64,000 bases of DNA, from positions 1,519,392 to 1,583,391 of the forward strand of contig NMRA01000021.1 in NCBI GenBank assembly GCA_002633005.1, given 5' to 3'. The notes beneath the pieces were generated by a model. That model made no database searches. It saw only the letters and a program-made list of their open reading frames with translations, and was not told where the DNA came from. Positions 11,197-25,800 of this stretch are shown piece after piece. Position 1 is the stretch's first letter, and each line of letters opens with the position of its first letter. Source of the DNA: Phoronis australis. Its lineage: Eukaryota > Phoronida > Phoronidae. The position numbers and the translations under genes are program-made.

Positions 11197-12889
11197 ACAA
11201 AAAGTGACACTACACGTGTACATGTAACTTTAATCCCATGTTAAAATGACCTTACAGTACATCGGAGTCAAGATCCCAAGTACCCTGAGCAGGAAATACA
11301 CCCCGGATTAAAATTAGACATGTGGTCCTATAGTTACGGAATTAACGAAGATAAGGAAAATCGTTGGTCTTCCTAACCCTTATACGTGCTTTTTATTCTT
11401 GTGCTGTGAAAATATGTCTTGAAATAATGGGCGTCCTATTATTAATGATTCATGCCATTCGATCTTAAATGCATGTACGTGTACAGTGTAATACACTTTG
11501 AGGTGTGCGAATAGTCGTAAACTTTACGGTACTTCTATTTTTTATCTTGTTAGTCAACTCCTCAAGAGCAACTCCTTGCCATAACCATCTTAAAATACAA
11601 TACACCTCTAATTAATTAAATTAGGCTCACACACAAACTGTAATTATTTATTCACTACATGTAGTTATCTCATCTCTTAAACCTTTTTGCATCCAATCCA
11701 TTTCTCCCCACTTTTAAATTTTCCCAGAACAACCGGTGTCTAATCAAGGCTCAAATCCTCCAGGTATATACACATGTATTTACAGTTATTCAAATACGCC
11801 TAAATACCATAGAATGTTTTCTTCAGCTTATGTCGTCGCAATTTCCTGTCCGTCCAGCGTATCAATATAATTGGATCTATGCATAATTGCAGTGTATGGC
11901 ATATAAGCGATTGTTGCGACTTGACAATACGGGGAAATCCTTTGAAGGCAGTGTTCTTGGGCAACTGTGAATTTATTTGTAAGATCGTTGATTCACCTCT
12001 GTCCTCACGAGACTAGTATATATCTAAGGCGGGTGGAATGAGGAACGGTTTCTAACTGATTTAAGCTACACTTTCAGACCATTGTTTCTAGTTCATTGTC
12101 GTAGATATATTTTTTTTAAATTCCAGCGACATTTTCAATGAGGAATCGTATTTTAATTAACTTCCTTATTTTGTTAGCAAAATTCTCATTTTCGTAAGCG
12201 TACAAAATGGCTTCAGACATGAAAAATGATTAAAAAATGCATTCTGACAAATCTATTATCAACATAAATAGTTAACTACCAGTGCGAATTGAAGACAATG
12301 CGACGGAAATAAACAAAATGTAATAATATGTAGAGTGAACTTGCAACAGAATAAAAATTTAGAGAAGGTACATAAATTATCTAACGATACAATTTTTATG
12401 AAGCAATTTCAAGGTTATTCCTTTATGGACATACAAAACGTGTCCTTTTGCTGCTTAACAGAAAAGAAAATACCAAGCTTACCTTCAGAATTTTGTCTTT
12501 GAGGCGTTGTGATAGTCGTCTACGTAATTTGAAACAAGCGTAAAGGGAAGCGTAAAATTCAACGCACGTTCCGCACGTGCCTATGTCAGGCTTGCACCAG
12601 AAACTGTTAGTCACGGTCGCGCGTGTCCCGTTTTCTACTCCTGTCCAGAACTCAGCGGGGCACCTGGCTTGTTGCTACGCGAACGTCTTAGCCAATCAGC
12701 ACAGTCATAAAGGATAATGCGACTTGAATCGGAAATCTTATGAATGTAATAGCGAATTGGCAAGCTCCTTCGAACGATGGAATTTAAAATAATTCTGATT
12801 GGTTCCTGAACTGCACGCGAAGGACATGAAATAAAACAAATAACACGCGTTGTCATGGTTTTTGATTTGAAAAATTTAAACCTCTTACG

Positions 12890-13250
12890 CGCGTTTCAAG
12901 GGAGATTTTCAACGAAATAAATGGTTGTACAGAAATTAGCAGTAGCACTAACCCACTAACTCAGCAGTTGTTGCCGACCGAACGCGCTACTACCGTTGAG
13001 CCAAATCCCACGCGTTAAATAGCACGGTACGTTAAGCGTATTTGAACGGTAAAAAGCTTGCCTTGATTTCAGAATGTCTGACGGACAATGGCGTGAATCT
13101 GCGATTTGTAATACAATCGCTACAACGACGAATTTTATAATTTTATAACTCTGACAAATCCCATTCAACTAGAATCCCCAAATTGCGTTTTTGGCTGCAA
13201 AAGACGATGATAATTTCATTTAACTTACGAATATCTACACGAAAAGCCGC
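12890..13250 (-). repeat. tRNA-derived SINE-like repeat, family copy 3
   Basis: Read on the minus strand, the stretch around 12960-13015 contains TGGCTCAACGGTAGTAGCGCG, which resembles a tRNA A box. The flanks share motifs with the 7440 and 22650 copies (AGAAATTAGC, then AATTGCGTTTTTGGCTGCAAAA). The B box is degenerate, so the tRNA origin is inference. Confidence 0.45.
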
Positions 13251-15268
13251 TTCAACGAAAAACTGATACATGAAGACGATTCTTGTAAAGGTTTTCACAT
13301 ACCCATTTCGATTGAACACAAATTCAATATCAAGCATCAATCATGAGTCAATGTTTCCACATAAAGTGTCGGTGATTGAGCTTATGAGAGGTGAGTGATT
13401 TTTCACGCGTAAAACCGTTTAAACTTGCTTCAATTGTTTCGCAAACTTGGAGACTAGAGGTTCTAGAAGTGCACACAATCTCACTTTAAAAGATTGAACA
13501 CGACCCCTTGTTGCAAATCTGTGAGGGTAAACGTTTTCAAATTTTGTGAATTGTTAAACTACTGAATGATGTAAATCGTGTCCACGACAGTAAACTCGTG
13601 CCAGTCAAAAGAAATTAACTGCTGATTCGGAATTTCTATTTTTCCTTTATCGTTGTAATTGCCAAATGACTGAAATCACCTGCCTGAGTGAAACTAATTG
13701 GTCATTTTCAATTTAAAACCAGCATTGAGCATCGCTTGCCTATCAACTTTCACGGGTTAGCGATTTCCATCGACCACGGTTTAGACAGTAATTAGACATC
13801 CTTCACTTCGTGTTGATGTAAATGAAACTATGATTGTTTTCTTACTTTCAGTAATACACAATTATGTTTTAACCAAAGCTATTGGAAGACTTTTGCTACA
13901 TCAAAATGATTCTCTACAAGGTTTCTTTTGCGTACTTACACATGCTGGATACTTTTTATGCAGTTCCGTCAAGAAAAGGGTTTATTTTTCATTGTCAGAT
14001 GTTGGGTAAGTTGGTTGTTACGTCATATCCTTTTCAAGTCTCTTAGATGAAGCACTGACGAATTTTCAAGAATCAAAAGGAACTACGTGCGAGTCTTTTA
14101 ATTTTCGTTTTTTGTTCTAATTTGATCTGAAGACCGTTGATGGAATGGTATGACCACAGACGGAGGAAAAAGGCGTTGAATGAATAATTTTCATGGTTCA
14201 GCTCGTCAATCTGACAAACGCAATGTTGTTTATAAATTAGCATAATGAAATTAATGTATACAGTGTGCAATAGGGCATGATATTTTTAAATAATGCGCAA
14301 AATTTCTATAATAAGAGTAAAATTGACATGTCTCATATCGCTGATAACGCCATTGATACCACATAGCCTGTTTCGGCTCCTTCAAATGGGCGTTTGTAAG
14401 TCTTGGCTTATACAACGTGTAAACGTGTATTTTCTCCACTTTCGATTGAAATATACCGATCTACTTTATGCTTCTACGTAATTAAAGAGAAATAGTCAGT
14501 CTTAGGGTCGAAAAACGGATTGGAATTAATGTTGAATGGAAGAGACTTGTTGAAGTTATTAGCTGTAATCACAGCTATTAAGCAACAAAATCCTTTGTGT
14601 TTTTGTGATTTATATTGCAAGTCGCCACTTCCCACCATTGGTTGAAGGGACCCTAGTTTAAAAGTGCCGCCCACCCCTCACTGATAGATCTTGACAATCT
14701 TTTTAATTATTGATACCCTGGAGAATCTGTTTATTTTCTATCATTTCCTAAAATCATTGTCAGGTGGAAGCTATAGTACACACCTTTAAAACCGGTATAG
14801 CACTTACTTCATGTTACGTATCTTTTCGAAAAAAATGAACAAAAACATTGTACTTGTCGGCCATATTGTTTCCTAATTTGGTGAGAATGTACCGCGTGGC
14901 TGACGTAATATTCTTCATAATGTGTAAGTTAACCGATGACTTAGAAGAAGGAATGGTAATCGTTTAACACAGTGGAGGAATGTATGTGTGTAACCAGGAA
15001 TAAACGATAAGCAACGCTTGAGAGCAGATTTTGTTTATCTTATGAAAATTTTAGTAGCATAGGACTTTCAATCTCCGTTTCAAAACACCATGCAACATCA
15101 CACACGCACGAAAAGACAACATTAACTTTATCAAGTTCACCACTTTGTAGTTGATTTACAAAACATCGATTTCAAAGAAACTGTTCTAGACTTAATGGTG
15201 CACGAAGCCAATTACTGTTTATTCATATTTATTCATAACCTGTCCTAATATAAGCCTACCCAAAAGTA

Positions 15269-15358
15269 CGCCCATGGGCGTATTTCGGATAATTTTCCAA
15301 AATCTCGCCCATGGGCGTATTTCGGATAATTTTCCAAAATCTCGCCCATGGGCGTATT
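15269..15358. repeat. 37-bp tandem repeat carrying a 12-bp palindrome
   Basis: The palindrome CGCCCATGGGCG starts at 15269, 15306 and 15343. The two full units are almost identical and include TATTTCGGATAATTTTCC. The third unit breaks off after the palindrome with a changed tail (TATTTTCGG). Confidence 0.9.
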
Positions 15359-16805
15359 TTCGGTAACCACTTGAATGTTTTGAAAATTCTATGGATTGTT
15401 CTAAAATACGTATGCAAAGAGAGGTTATTCTTAAAACTGGAAATTACAAATATTAATTCGCCTCACTTCTCTTTTCACTAATTTCTAAAACACTCCATTT
15501 GTAATTTTTTTGATGTGAGAATTTTGTAAGAGTCATTGCTATATTTCAAAACAAAAATTACAGTCTAAAAAGTAAAAAATCTGTGAAAAAATGAAAATCT
15601 GTGGAAGTTTTTAATTGGTTTTGAATAACACATAATCACAATGTTTTATAAAAAGACAGAAGGCGGCTCAATGCTCGATTGGCATCGCGCGTACGCAGGT
15701 CCATTGCGCAAAGCACCTGATTTGAAATTTATTGATATGTAAAAATGTATACATATTGCCAATAGTATGCAAGGGGCAACAGTTGAATGGCCTACAAAAT
15801 AATTGCTATAGAGCATTTCAAAAAGAAATATTATTATCGCTAAATTCATTAAGGTTATCATTCATCCGTCTAGTAATTTCTAATTTCTGTCAAACCTTAA
15901 CACTTCGTTTTCATGGGCAATGTTCGCTCGCAGACAAAAGCAGCTGCCGCGGTTTGATCGATCAAGAATCTTAGTAATCCCCTTCAACGTAACGACGTGT
16001 ATCGTAACACTTACCCGTACATTTATCGTTGACTTCATTTTGTTCGACCAACTGGCGTTCTAATTTAAGTTACCAATTTTCAATTAAAATAAAAATGCAT
16101 TTACAATTCCTGTTATATTTGCACTTAGTCCCGAAATGCTATCAACGAATACAAGCCAGTATGGGTAAAAAGAGATATCATTAATGGGCGCCTTCATACG
16201 AGTCTCTTTTACACATTTCCCTGATTTTTCTCGGTCTATTTAATGAACACAAAATTATGAGCTTCAGAGCCATACACGCTTGTCGAATTTGCTCAGGATT
16301 TTTTCGGAATCTCAAGTTTATCGCATGCGCACAAATATTGTGAGATTGTGAGCTTTGGTAACTAACATAAACACTTGCGAAAATATTCTGGTAAAAAATC
16401 CGCAAACAAAACTTGCATGATCGAGCCTCATTACGGAAAACGAATCTTAAGGTCAAGGCCATCAGGGCTCGGAAATTCCTGTACTCGAAACACGACTCGA
16501 AGATTGTCAATGGCATGACATGGCCTCGAGTACACTTACGAATTCATACTTGAATCATGTCGCGTGATTGGTCTGTGAGCCTGAATCAAGTCTGAGTTTC
16601 TTAGATAAGACCCCAGGCCTTAAGACATCATAATCGCGGGGTCACTACAGTAGAACCTCCGAATCGTCAAATTAATTGTACGATCATCAAATCATTTTTA
16701 AGGTTCATATAAAAGCGTTGTGATTGGCACAGTTTGTGTTGCACGTGACATTCTGTTCGTACGTATGATGTTATTCGGTGAAATTCGTGAGCGTGATTGT
16801 CTAGT

Positions 16806-16842
16806 ACCCTTGAAGAAGGGTACAAAAACTAAGCGAAACGTT
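16806..16842 (+). mobile_element. Short stretch like a Penelope-type retroelement terminus
   Basis: The stretch has a small inverted repeat (GTACCCTT and AAGGGTAC), then AAACTAAGCGAAACGTTCAC. The pattern TGAAGAAGGG followed by CGAAACGTT is common at ends of Penelope-like elements in marine animals. No reverse transcriptase frame is nearby. The call rests on a short motif only. Confidence 0.3.
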
Positions 16843-17091
16843 CACTTCAGTTGAGGTTAGTCTGTACATGTATTAGAAAAAATACATTAAGCTTTTCGTA
16901 AATGTTTGATAAGTTAAACCATGCATCTGTGCTCTTATTTCGTCATTTAGAAGAGTACAAGCAATTAATGAAATGCCTCTTGTTGTTATAATTTTTGTAA
17001 ATACCACAGTAATTAGTTTACAAGCTAAAATATGTCGTCAGCATAACACGTGACCCCCTTCCACTGTGATACGCTTTTCGAACAGCAATTT

Positions 17092-17145
17092 GATACCCGG
17101 GGTGAAGGTCGACAACTCGATACCCGGGGTGACGGTCGACCACTC
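17092..17145. repeat. 27-bp tandem duplication
   Basis: GATACCCGGGGTGAAGGTCG at 17092 is repeated at 17119 with GACGGTCG in place of GAAGGTCG. Each unit holds a CCCGGG palindrome and a GTCGAC palindrome. Confidence 0.85.
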
Positions 17146-18173
17146 CATTGTTTGTTCTCGTTCATACATGTACGCCTATGATGTGTTTTCTATCATTTTG
17201 CAGCTCGTTGCGCTATTTTCTATTAAATGTCTCGAACTCGATCCGTGCCGGAAGCGAGTCAAGGTGTTCTGAGGGCCGGCGGAAACCGTGCGTCGAGTGA
17301 CGTGATCTTCTAATAGGATTTAATAATTAAGGCATGAACATGTAACTGAGACGAGTGGCTGTTGCGAGGACATTAACTGTTCGGAGAATAATAACGGGGC
17401 GTTGTGATAAAAACATGACAGTTGAGCTCCGTTCCACGTATTTTGTCAGCAAGACGTTTAAAGAAAGAAAAATGTCCGCATTGGCAAGCCTGCAAGCGCG
17501 CGACTGCTGTGCAGAATGGGACTTGGAAAAGGGTTATGCATTAGTGTGCGTGTGTCTGTATCCATTCCTTTGATGAAAAGCGTTTTTACATTATAGAAAT
17601 AATACGTGAACTTTTGAATTTTTCATACTTTTACAGTAACCAGGCGACGTGTGCTTGAAACTTATCAATTAAAGTTTTGCCAGCTTTAAAACAGTCAGAC
17701 TATTTTAGGCGGACACGAAGTTGATGATATATATCAAGGTGCTTAGGACTGGTTCGCAATGTTGGCTCCAAGACGTGTTTTCTCAGTAAGGACAAGTACG
17801 TGCCTTTCGTAATTTTGAGATGTCTTTTATGGAAACTTTTATGGAAAAAATAATTTGTAGCACAAACCAAATGAAACGACACTAAACTCACTTTTTCCAA
17901 GTAATGTGCTCTCAGTATGATATTTTTTCCAAAATTCCTTTTAAAAAGCTACACGTGTGACGTTTATTTCAGTCAAGGCCTTTCGGAGAGTTTACGGCTT
18001 CTCAATCTCATGTCTCTTCATCTATCCTTTTGTATTGTATTGCTTTACTTTGTATCGTGCTTCCTTGTTTTGTGTTACATTCCATTTGAGTTTTAAAACA
18101 CTAACACTTTTTCCCAATGAGGACTTTCTTGAAATGCAACTAGTCCTCATTTTGAAAGTAACACAAAATAAAG

Positions 18174-18280
18174 CAATAATCTGATATAACGTGCCCGTAT
18201 TTTGAGAACCAGTTTGATGCCACTTATTCAGTGGAGAAAACTGGTTCTCATAATTCGGGCACGTTATATCGGACTATTAC
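18174..18280. mobile_element. Foldback (hairpin) element with about 42-base arms
   Basis: The left arm 18174-18215 includes ATATAACGTGCCCGTATTTT and GAGAACCAGTTT. The right arm 18238-18280 is its near-perfect complement. The loop is about 22 bases and itself has CCAC and GTGG ends. Arm length and symmetry suggest a foldback transposon or palindromic MITE. Confidence 0.75.
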
Positions 18281-21200
18281 CCAAAATAATAAAAACAAAA
18301 GTCCACGACGACTAGAGTTAAATCTACACGTTGGGCTGTAACATACAGAGTTTACGATTGGCGTAGATCGCATGGTGCAGGACAATAAAGGGGAGTAACG
18401 CCTATGAAATGTGATGAGTAACTTGGCGACATGCTGAAAATATGCTTTGAAATTAACAGCCCACCAGTCTAGTTTAGTGATCAAACCTAGTAACATGATT
18501 TGCCTGGTTTAGCAACGTGGAAATTACTAGATTGATTAGAAAATATGACAACTGTCATAATATATTCTTCCTCAGAATATTAAGATCGAAAGGGAAAATC
18601 AACGTGTTTAATGCAATTTGGGTCCTTTTGTTTTGTCAATCCCCGTGAAGGATCGATGAGTTAACACATGATAGCAAAAATTACATGTTATTTCAAATGG
18701 AATTTAGACATAATTATAGGATACCTCAAGAGTGATACATCACCGTGCGAAATCTGAAAGCTAATCACGAAAGCGATATTTAATCAAGTTAGAAAGGACG
18801 GCCTTGAATTGCAGCCGGTGCAAGCTACTTAAATACTGGCTTGTAGTAAAGTGTGACGTTTAGTTTTTGATAGGCAGGGAAATGATAGGTCAACAGTCTT
18901 ATTTAAATACTTGCATGTCGAGCACACAGATTTCCGTTGAAGTGGATGTTAACGATGGATATTTATGTTGTATACTAATTCAAATGAACCGTTGAGATGT
19001 CATGTCTGTGAACTTTGGAAGGAGCACATATCAACAGTCATTTGAAGTGTGCGCTAAATTTGCAATTGCTACAGCAGAGGTGGTGAATTTTGTGTCTAGG
19101 AGAAACCTGCATTCTCAAGAAGAGATGACAAATGATCTCATTTCTTATATTCTGAGATTCATGAAAATTTTACCAAGATAAAAAATAAATTCCAAATGCT
19201 CAGAAACGATACGAGAATTCAAATATTGTTTGAAAATCCCTTTGAGGAATATTCATGCGCCCAGTGTGTACATGTGTGCATATTTAAATTTGAAATTCCA
19301 TTGCATTTCGGACACCCAGTGCATATACCAATAAACCATCACATTCAGATATAATCAATTACGTTCAGATAAAAACATTTCGGCTAACAATACTTGCTAA
19401 CAATTATATTTTCTTTATCAAACCTACAAAACATTTCTAAAGTATTCACTGTTGTTTGCATATCGCCATTCTAGTAATTTATATTCAATTGATTTTACTC
19501 TACAATTAAAATTGAGTATCGTTTTTTAGACTTATGGTACTGTAAATAATCGAGAAATTACCCCTTGCACTCTGTAAGGCTGGTGTGCTTAGACCAATAA
19601 ATATTAGAAATAGTGCTATTACACCCCCCTCTGAAACATGTGTCTGTGTAATGCTGTTTTCATCAGACTACTTTTACCCTTTACATAATTCTTTCAGTTC
19701 TGTGGCTGGATTAACTAATGTTAAATAAAACAGATTTCGAGTTCTGAAAGGTCGTTTTCGTCTGTGCCAGGGCCGGCATTAGCGAAGTTGTTCTCAGTCG
19801 TACCATCGCAAGGTCACGCGCCATGAGATGATTGCTGGTCTGTGCTATCGAAGTTATTCAACAGTCAAACAATATTTTTCTGCAGATAACTTCTGAGGTT
19901 TTGTACAACTCACCCCGCATTACCCAAAACGTCTGTTGAGGATTTTTCAACTGCACGAAGGAAATATTATCATGACTGTTCGTATAATACTCCGTGTTGT
20001 AACACATCGTAATTTTATGCTGCTTGAATCACGATTTAAACGTAGTAAAAAGGAGTGTTAATTTCTTGACACTCATTTTGTTCTAGTTTTTTTCGTTCTG
20101 TAGCAATTACACAATAGGTATAATAAAATCGTTCAATTGTATTTTGAAATGTATGTGTGATTTTATTACAAAGTACCTATATCCGGCATTTTTATGAAAT
20201 TAAACAAGCATTTCCGATATTTAAAAGAAGTCAGTTCTTTGAGTTAATTTGATCTGGGAATTTTTCAGGTGTGCAGGTCTTGAGTTCCCTTAATCAGTAG
20301 GTACTTTAAAAAGAATAGGCACTTCGCAGAATTTTAATTGTTTTAAATATACGTTACTTAGTAACTGAATATGAAACAAATGACAGGATTGATTGTTTTA
20401 TCCGAGTTGTTCATTTTTAGGGATAGTGTAGAGTGCTAGAAGAATAAATTCGATTTAATTAAACTATCAAGATTTTGTTGTGTCCTCAAAAAATACGATT
20501 GATGAATTATTTTTAACAATTTATTTTACGCCGTCATTATTAAAATAATATAATATCAATATTTCAAAAAAAGAAATATTACATAACCATCTCTTGTAAT
20601 TACAGCTCACAGTTTATTAAAGGCATGAGCGGAGCAGCAAGCGTCGACCGAAAGTACAACCATCCAAGCGTCTGAATATAGGTTCAACTAATTTCATTTT
20701 TCAGGGGAGATCATTGAAACCCTGGAATAAGGCGAGTATCCCCTTTAAATTTCCACTACATGCGGCACGGAGCCTCTTCACAGATGAGCAGCGTTTTGGG
20801 GGATTTAAAAACTGACAAACATTTATCTTCCTAAACGTAAAATACTTTTTTTTTCTGATTTAGACTGCTTACTGTTATAAAATTGATCTTTAATTGTCTG
20901 TCAAATTGGAGGTGATTTGAAGTCTTCAAAATAACTGACAGTTTAGTTTGTAATTGTTTGAGATCAAACTCTACATAAGTTAAATTGTCACGGCGTGTCG
21001 TTTTACGTAGCGAGCATGCTCTCAAAGAATAACGAACAGTTATTGCAAGACCAAAAGTCACTTCTCAACTTAGTAAGAAAAAAGTCGATCTCAGTTTTGT
21101 AGCGACAAGCGGTCTAAATCACAAGTTCCCCTCTGAATTAACTGAGGGCTTATAGGCACTTTAATAGAATATCGAAATGATTTCGATGCTATATTCGTTT

Positions 21201-22649
21201 TGCATTTTCTTACGTGGACATCATAGCTAGTTGCGCTTACCAAATAAGATAAAGACCAATTACGTTGCATCTAATCGGAAGCGGCGACTATCAGTTGATA
21301 CTGAAAGAACATCCGATCTAAAACGTTTAGCACATTGCTTTTGACAGTTCAAAGAGCGAACGCTACCACGTTTAAACTAATTATATAACAGTTCTTATGA
21401 GGGTAATTCTTTGGACGGGTATGGACAAGGTGTTCAACGGAGGGGACACGTCGTAATTTATGAATCGCTGAACTCTTCGTTTTGATTGGTTGTTTGTTGT
21501 AACCGAATGGTTTTAATGTTATGCAGATCCTAGGAAAATGCCCCCATCTCAGAAATGGCTCGTCGGATTCATATGAAACGTTCAGGTGCTATGTCTTATG
21601 CACTATCATTCTTCAAAATATTATCGGGAATTGTTTTTATGATGTTGTATTTCTGCATACAAAGGTTATCACAAAGTAGAAATTTCACGACTTTTATGAA
21701 TAAACTAAAACAATCTGCATAAACGGAAATGACGTGGTAATTTAGAAACTATTAAATCGTTTCATTATCTTGACATTAATACCAAATGAAATTTGGACAT
21801 GTTACCTGTATTTCTACTGGATGTTACTAAGAACACTTGGAAACGAGAACCAATCAAAGGCAGGTTTGTAAAAAAACTTGAAAACTTTTGTAGATTCTTG
21901 GATAAATACACACACTTGCCGATAATGTAATTTAATACTGTGGCTTAAAGCAGCAGTGTATTTTTACCAAAATTCATCCGCTTCACTCGACACTTTGTTT
22001 ATTGACGTAAGTATGTAGCACAGGGTTTAACTGCATGATTACGAAATGTGAAAAGTGGTTTGTCGTCGTGAGTGGCGCTGAATGTTATTAAGAACTTCGA
22101 TAACGTGTTCGATTTTGGCGCACTCAATCGTTCTACATATCCTCTCAAATACTGGGACATGTTCGATTGGTTTTCTCTAACATATCACGGAGAGAGAGAG
22201 ACGGTGGGCGTTTTGCTTCTACAAGAAGCTAAATGCCGTTGGTATAATCCGCGTTTTTCCACAGCGGCATTTGCTCTCTCCATGCAACGTCATCGCGTTC
22301 TTATCCTTTGTTTGAATTGACATCGGTTACAAGAAATCGCTTTGCTTTCCTCTGGCGGTCATATACACATGTAGTCTCAATGACTGGATGTAGTAACACG
22401 TGGTAACGACCAGCTAACGTGGGCGTGGTCTTAAGGAATAACTACTAATCAGTTCTTCTCAAGCTTAGAAACCATTCCTTATTTGTTTTATTTATAACCC
22501 TAAATTGTCTAAATCAAAACTTGTTTTGGAGTGCAAATGCTGGTTTGTTGTCCCCTTTTATATGTCATAATCGTAGAGAAAAGCGGTTTTACTGGGGCCA
22601 GCCCTGAGCGCGAGTCTAGAAATTTCGCGGTGGCAGCCAAATGCTCTGT

Positions 22650-22860
22650 TGGTCGCGTAGCTCGTCAGCATTTCAGCGAATGCCAGGCAGACAATGGTGA
22701 GAATTGGCGATTTGCAACAAAATCACAAAAAACGGGTTTTCCTGGTTTATATCTCTGGTCAACGCGAATGACTTAAAAAATCCATCCTATCCACCGATAA
22801 TCCCTAAAATGCGTTTTTGGTCGTAAAACAATAATGTCCCGATTTAACTTGTGTACACGT
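22650..22860. repeat. Interspersed repeat family, copy 4
   Basis: It contains GCATTTCAGCGAATGCC, ACAATGGTGAGAATTGGCG, a TTTATATCTCTGGTCAACGC segment and AATGCGTTTTTGGTCGTAAAA. This is the same motif order as the copies at 7440 and 12890. Confidence 0.5.
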
Positions 22861-25800
22861 ATGATAACTCTGAGTAAATTATCAATTTAACAATAACATG
22901 ATCGTACAATATATTATGTCATCATTTTCAAAAACTGTAACATCTTCATGGTTGGGCTCATTCAAACGATCTGCAATCGCGACCTACGATCAGCAACGCA
23001 CATTAGTTATAAAACTAGTGTAGCTTGATTGCTTTTCCATGACAAGAAGCCAGCCGTTTCCGTTCCGTCCATTGGGCTTGTAGGTCGTGCACTCACGCAA
23101 CGGTAACAACGGGGACGGTTGTGGGATTAGATTTCCTCTCGGAATATCAAAGCAAAGATGAAAAAGATGGCTTCAATACACTGCAAAGGTGTCTCACTGG
23201 CATGTACAATTAAACGCGTTATTTTATTACAAACCGGTGAACAATGGGCGGCAATGTTTAATGCTGACAAATGGGCAACCCGATAGCAAACCGGTGTGGA
23301 AAGCGGTTCCTATACAACACAGAATGAAAGCAGCTCACGGCGAATTATTATACAGTATGGCTCGATATTTTTCGTTGATCCCGTAAACAACTTTGGGAGT
23401 AGAAAGTCGTTATTTTCACGCTAGCTGGTTATTCGCGTGCGGTGACAATTTCAATTGTTTACACATGGACAAGGGGAGGCGCTAGGTTTCGACCTGGAGC
23501 AAGTTTCCGTCACAATATTTAGATTTCGGTTGAATGAGTCCGAAGTCTGAATCACAGCTTAACGAAACACACGTGTGGTGAAAAAGTGTGTATAACGCGC
23601 TGTTAATTAAAACATAATAATTAAGTGATATATCAATTGAATAAAAACACCACACGCGTCGCAAATTGGTCTCATTTCCGACTGGTGACGTGTTATGCGA
23701 TGTTTTGTAGAAAATCATTCGTCTTCCTCCGCTTTTAATGTTTATCTAGTTTTCAAAGAACTTCGGGCAATTCGTTGTCGTTTCACACACAGTACTGTCT
23801 CCGCACCTGATATGGCATTGTGACTAGTGGCGGATTTATCGATAGGGGGCTCATCATTTCAGCCTCTTCACGGGAACACTGACGACTATAGGATGTCACG
23901 AGAAGGCGACTTCAACTGAAAAAACTAACGTTCGTGAAAGCCGTTAAAGTGGAGGTGACGATTTGCGCCAATGTTGTAGCAATGTCTGTCACACAGGTTA
24001 TTTACTGAACTCCGCCCATTGTGTACATGTACGCCATTCTGTCATTTATTTTGTAACTAGCATCTACGTCGTCCAGGGATGGTCTTCTAACGGTGTTAGC
24101 TTTATACGTTCTTAACCATACTCAAACTGGACAACCGAATTTTCAGGCGCTATGAGCCTTTATCCAACAAAAACACATTGCAATTTAAGCCATTTACCGA
24201 CATTGTTTTAAAAAATTTCCTTAATGAAATTAAAGGTGATTAATTAGCTCGAGAAACAATGACAGTTCGTTTGACATGTAGACGAGAACAGGCTCCATAT
24301 GGTGGGCTTGGACTACGAGATTTGTTTCATGCACTAAGCATGGCCTTATGATACATGTATAAGGACTGAAACTGCCCGTTCACCCAAGTCCAGAAATCTT
24401 GTAGGTCTAAGCAGCTGGCCGTTGTTTACTCAGAAAGTTTTCCAATGTGGTCCTACGTGAGTTTCGGTTTATATTTTCTAAAGAGGTATGTACCACAGAC
24501 AATTAAAAAAAACGAGTTACACTTATTCGCCGATACTGCATAGTGAAACTGCATTAAAAAGAAAACGGCCAGAGAACCAATCATAGTTAAATTGACGTCA
24601 CGCTGTATCGAATACAGAACATGAACGATTTGCCAACTCTTCGTACATATACGCCAAAATGCCTGAAGAAAAGATTTTTTATGAATGGATGGTGGATAAC
24701 AACTTATAAAGATTTCAATACAACGGTCAAACGAACTTTACGCTGGCATGCACTTAGCCAGTCCGTAGCGTGACAGTGCCATTAACTGTACAACGATTAT
24801 CTCATCACTAACCCTCAACTACGCCATACATCTGAAAATTTAACGAACCCATTGTTATTGGCACTACTGCTTACGTTTCGCGAAAAGAATTTTAATGTTA
24901 AACCCCTACTGCAGTCATAGATGTTGTTTCTCGGTGACGGATTTGGGGGAGACCTGGGTCACTTCTGCAGTCACGACAAAAAACGTAGACACGTCGTTTA
25001 GGGGGGTTTTAGCGGGCACATTTGTGATTGCTTCCCATATTTTACCCGGCCTTCTAAAGCACGTCGATGTTTTGAAAACGATCGTCAGAACTGCATATCA
25101 ATTTTTAAGTTCGATTTTTTTACTTAGTGACGCAGCACATCATGAAATACTCCTATTATAGTGATATCCGTCAATAGACAACATAAATTCGATGTTGTAG
25201 ACAGGTGAAATGAGAGAAAAGAATGCCTTTAAAAGTATTCAATGGGAACAAATTCACCACAAGAGCACTTTACATGTAAACAATATTTAATCACAAAAGG
25301 TCTGTTTGGATATTTTACTATTGTAAGAAACGACTTAACACACGCTCAGTGATCATACCCGACGATTTGACAAGTGAGAAAAATATAAAAAGCAAAACAG
25401 AAGAATTAGTTTCAATAAAAAAGAAAGATCTTGTCTGTATCATATCATGCATCACTAATCGCTGATAGTAAAAACTCATGCATAAAAATCCGACTTTTGT
25501 CACAAAGTAGAAACAATTTACCTCGCCGCAAAGACAGCAAACAAACCTATTCATGGTCACCAATCGTGACTGATTTATCACAATGGTGTGCTATAGATGT
25601 ACAAATTTGTCTGTTTTGATTTGAAAATTGTTTGAAAACAAATGACGAACTCGCTCACAATAGCCAGCAGTCATAGCGATAGATACAACGTGCACTGGTG
25701 AAGAACTTCAAAGTAGCTGGATTACTGACGCCGATCCCAGCTGTCAGGGTCGAACACATGGGGTCGCAAAACGCTTTATGAACCGGCCAATCAGCGTTTA

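Noticed and set aside
10848-11223. Four open frames of about 115-120 codons across 10848-11223
   Set aside because: They consist almost entirely of the N run and the (AT)n tract; no real coding sequence.
15266-15360. CRISPR-like array at the 37-bp repeats
   Set aside because: The repeats are directly adjacent without spacers, only two and a half copies exist, and the sequence is animal.
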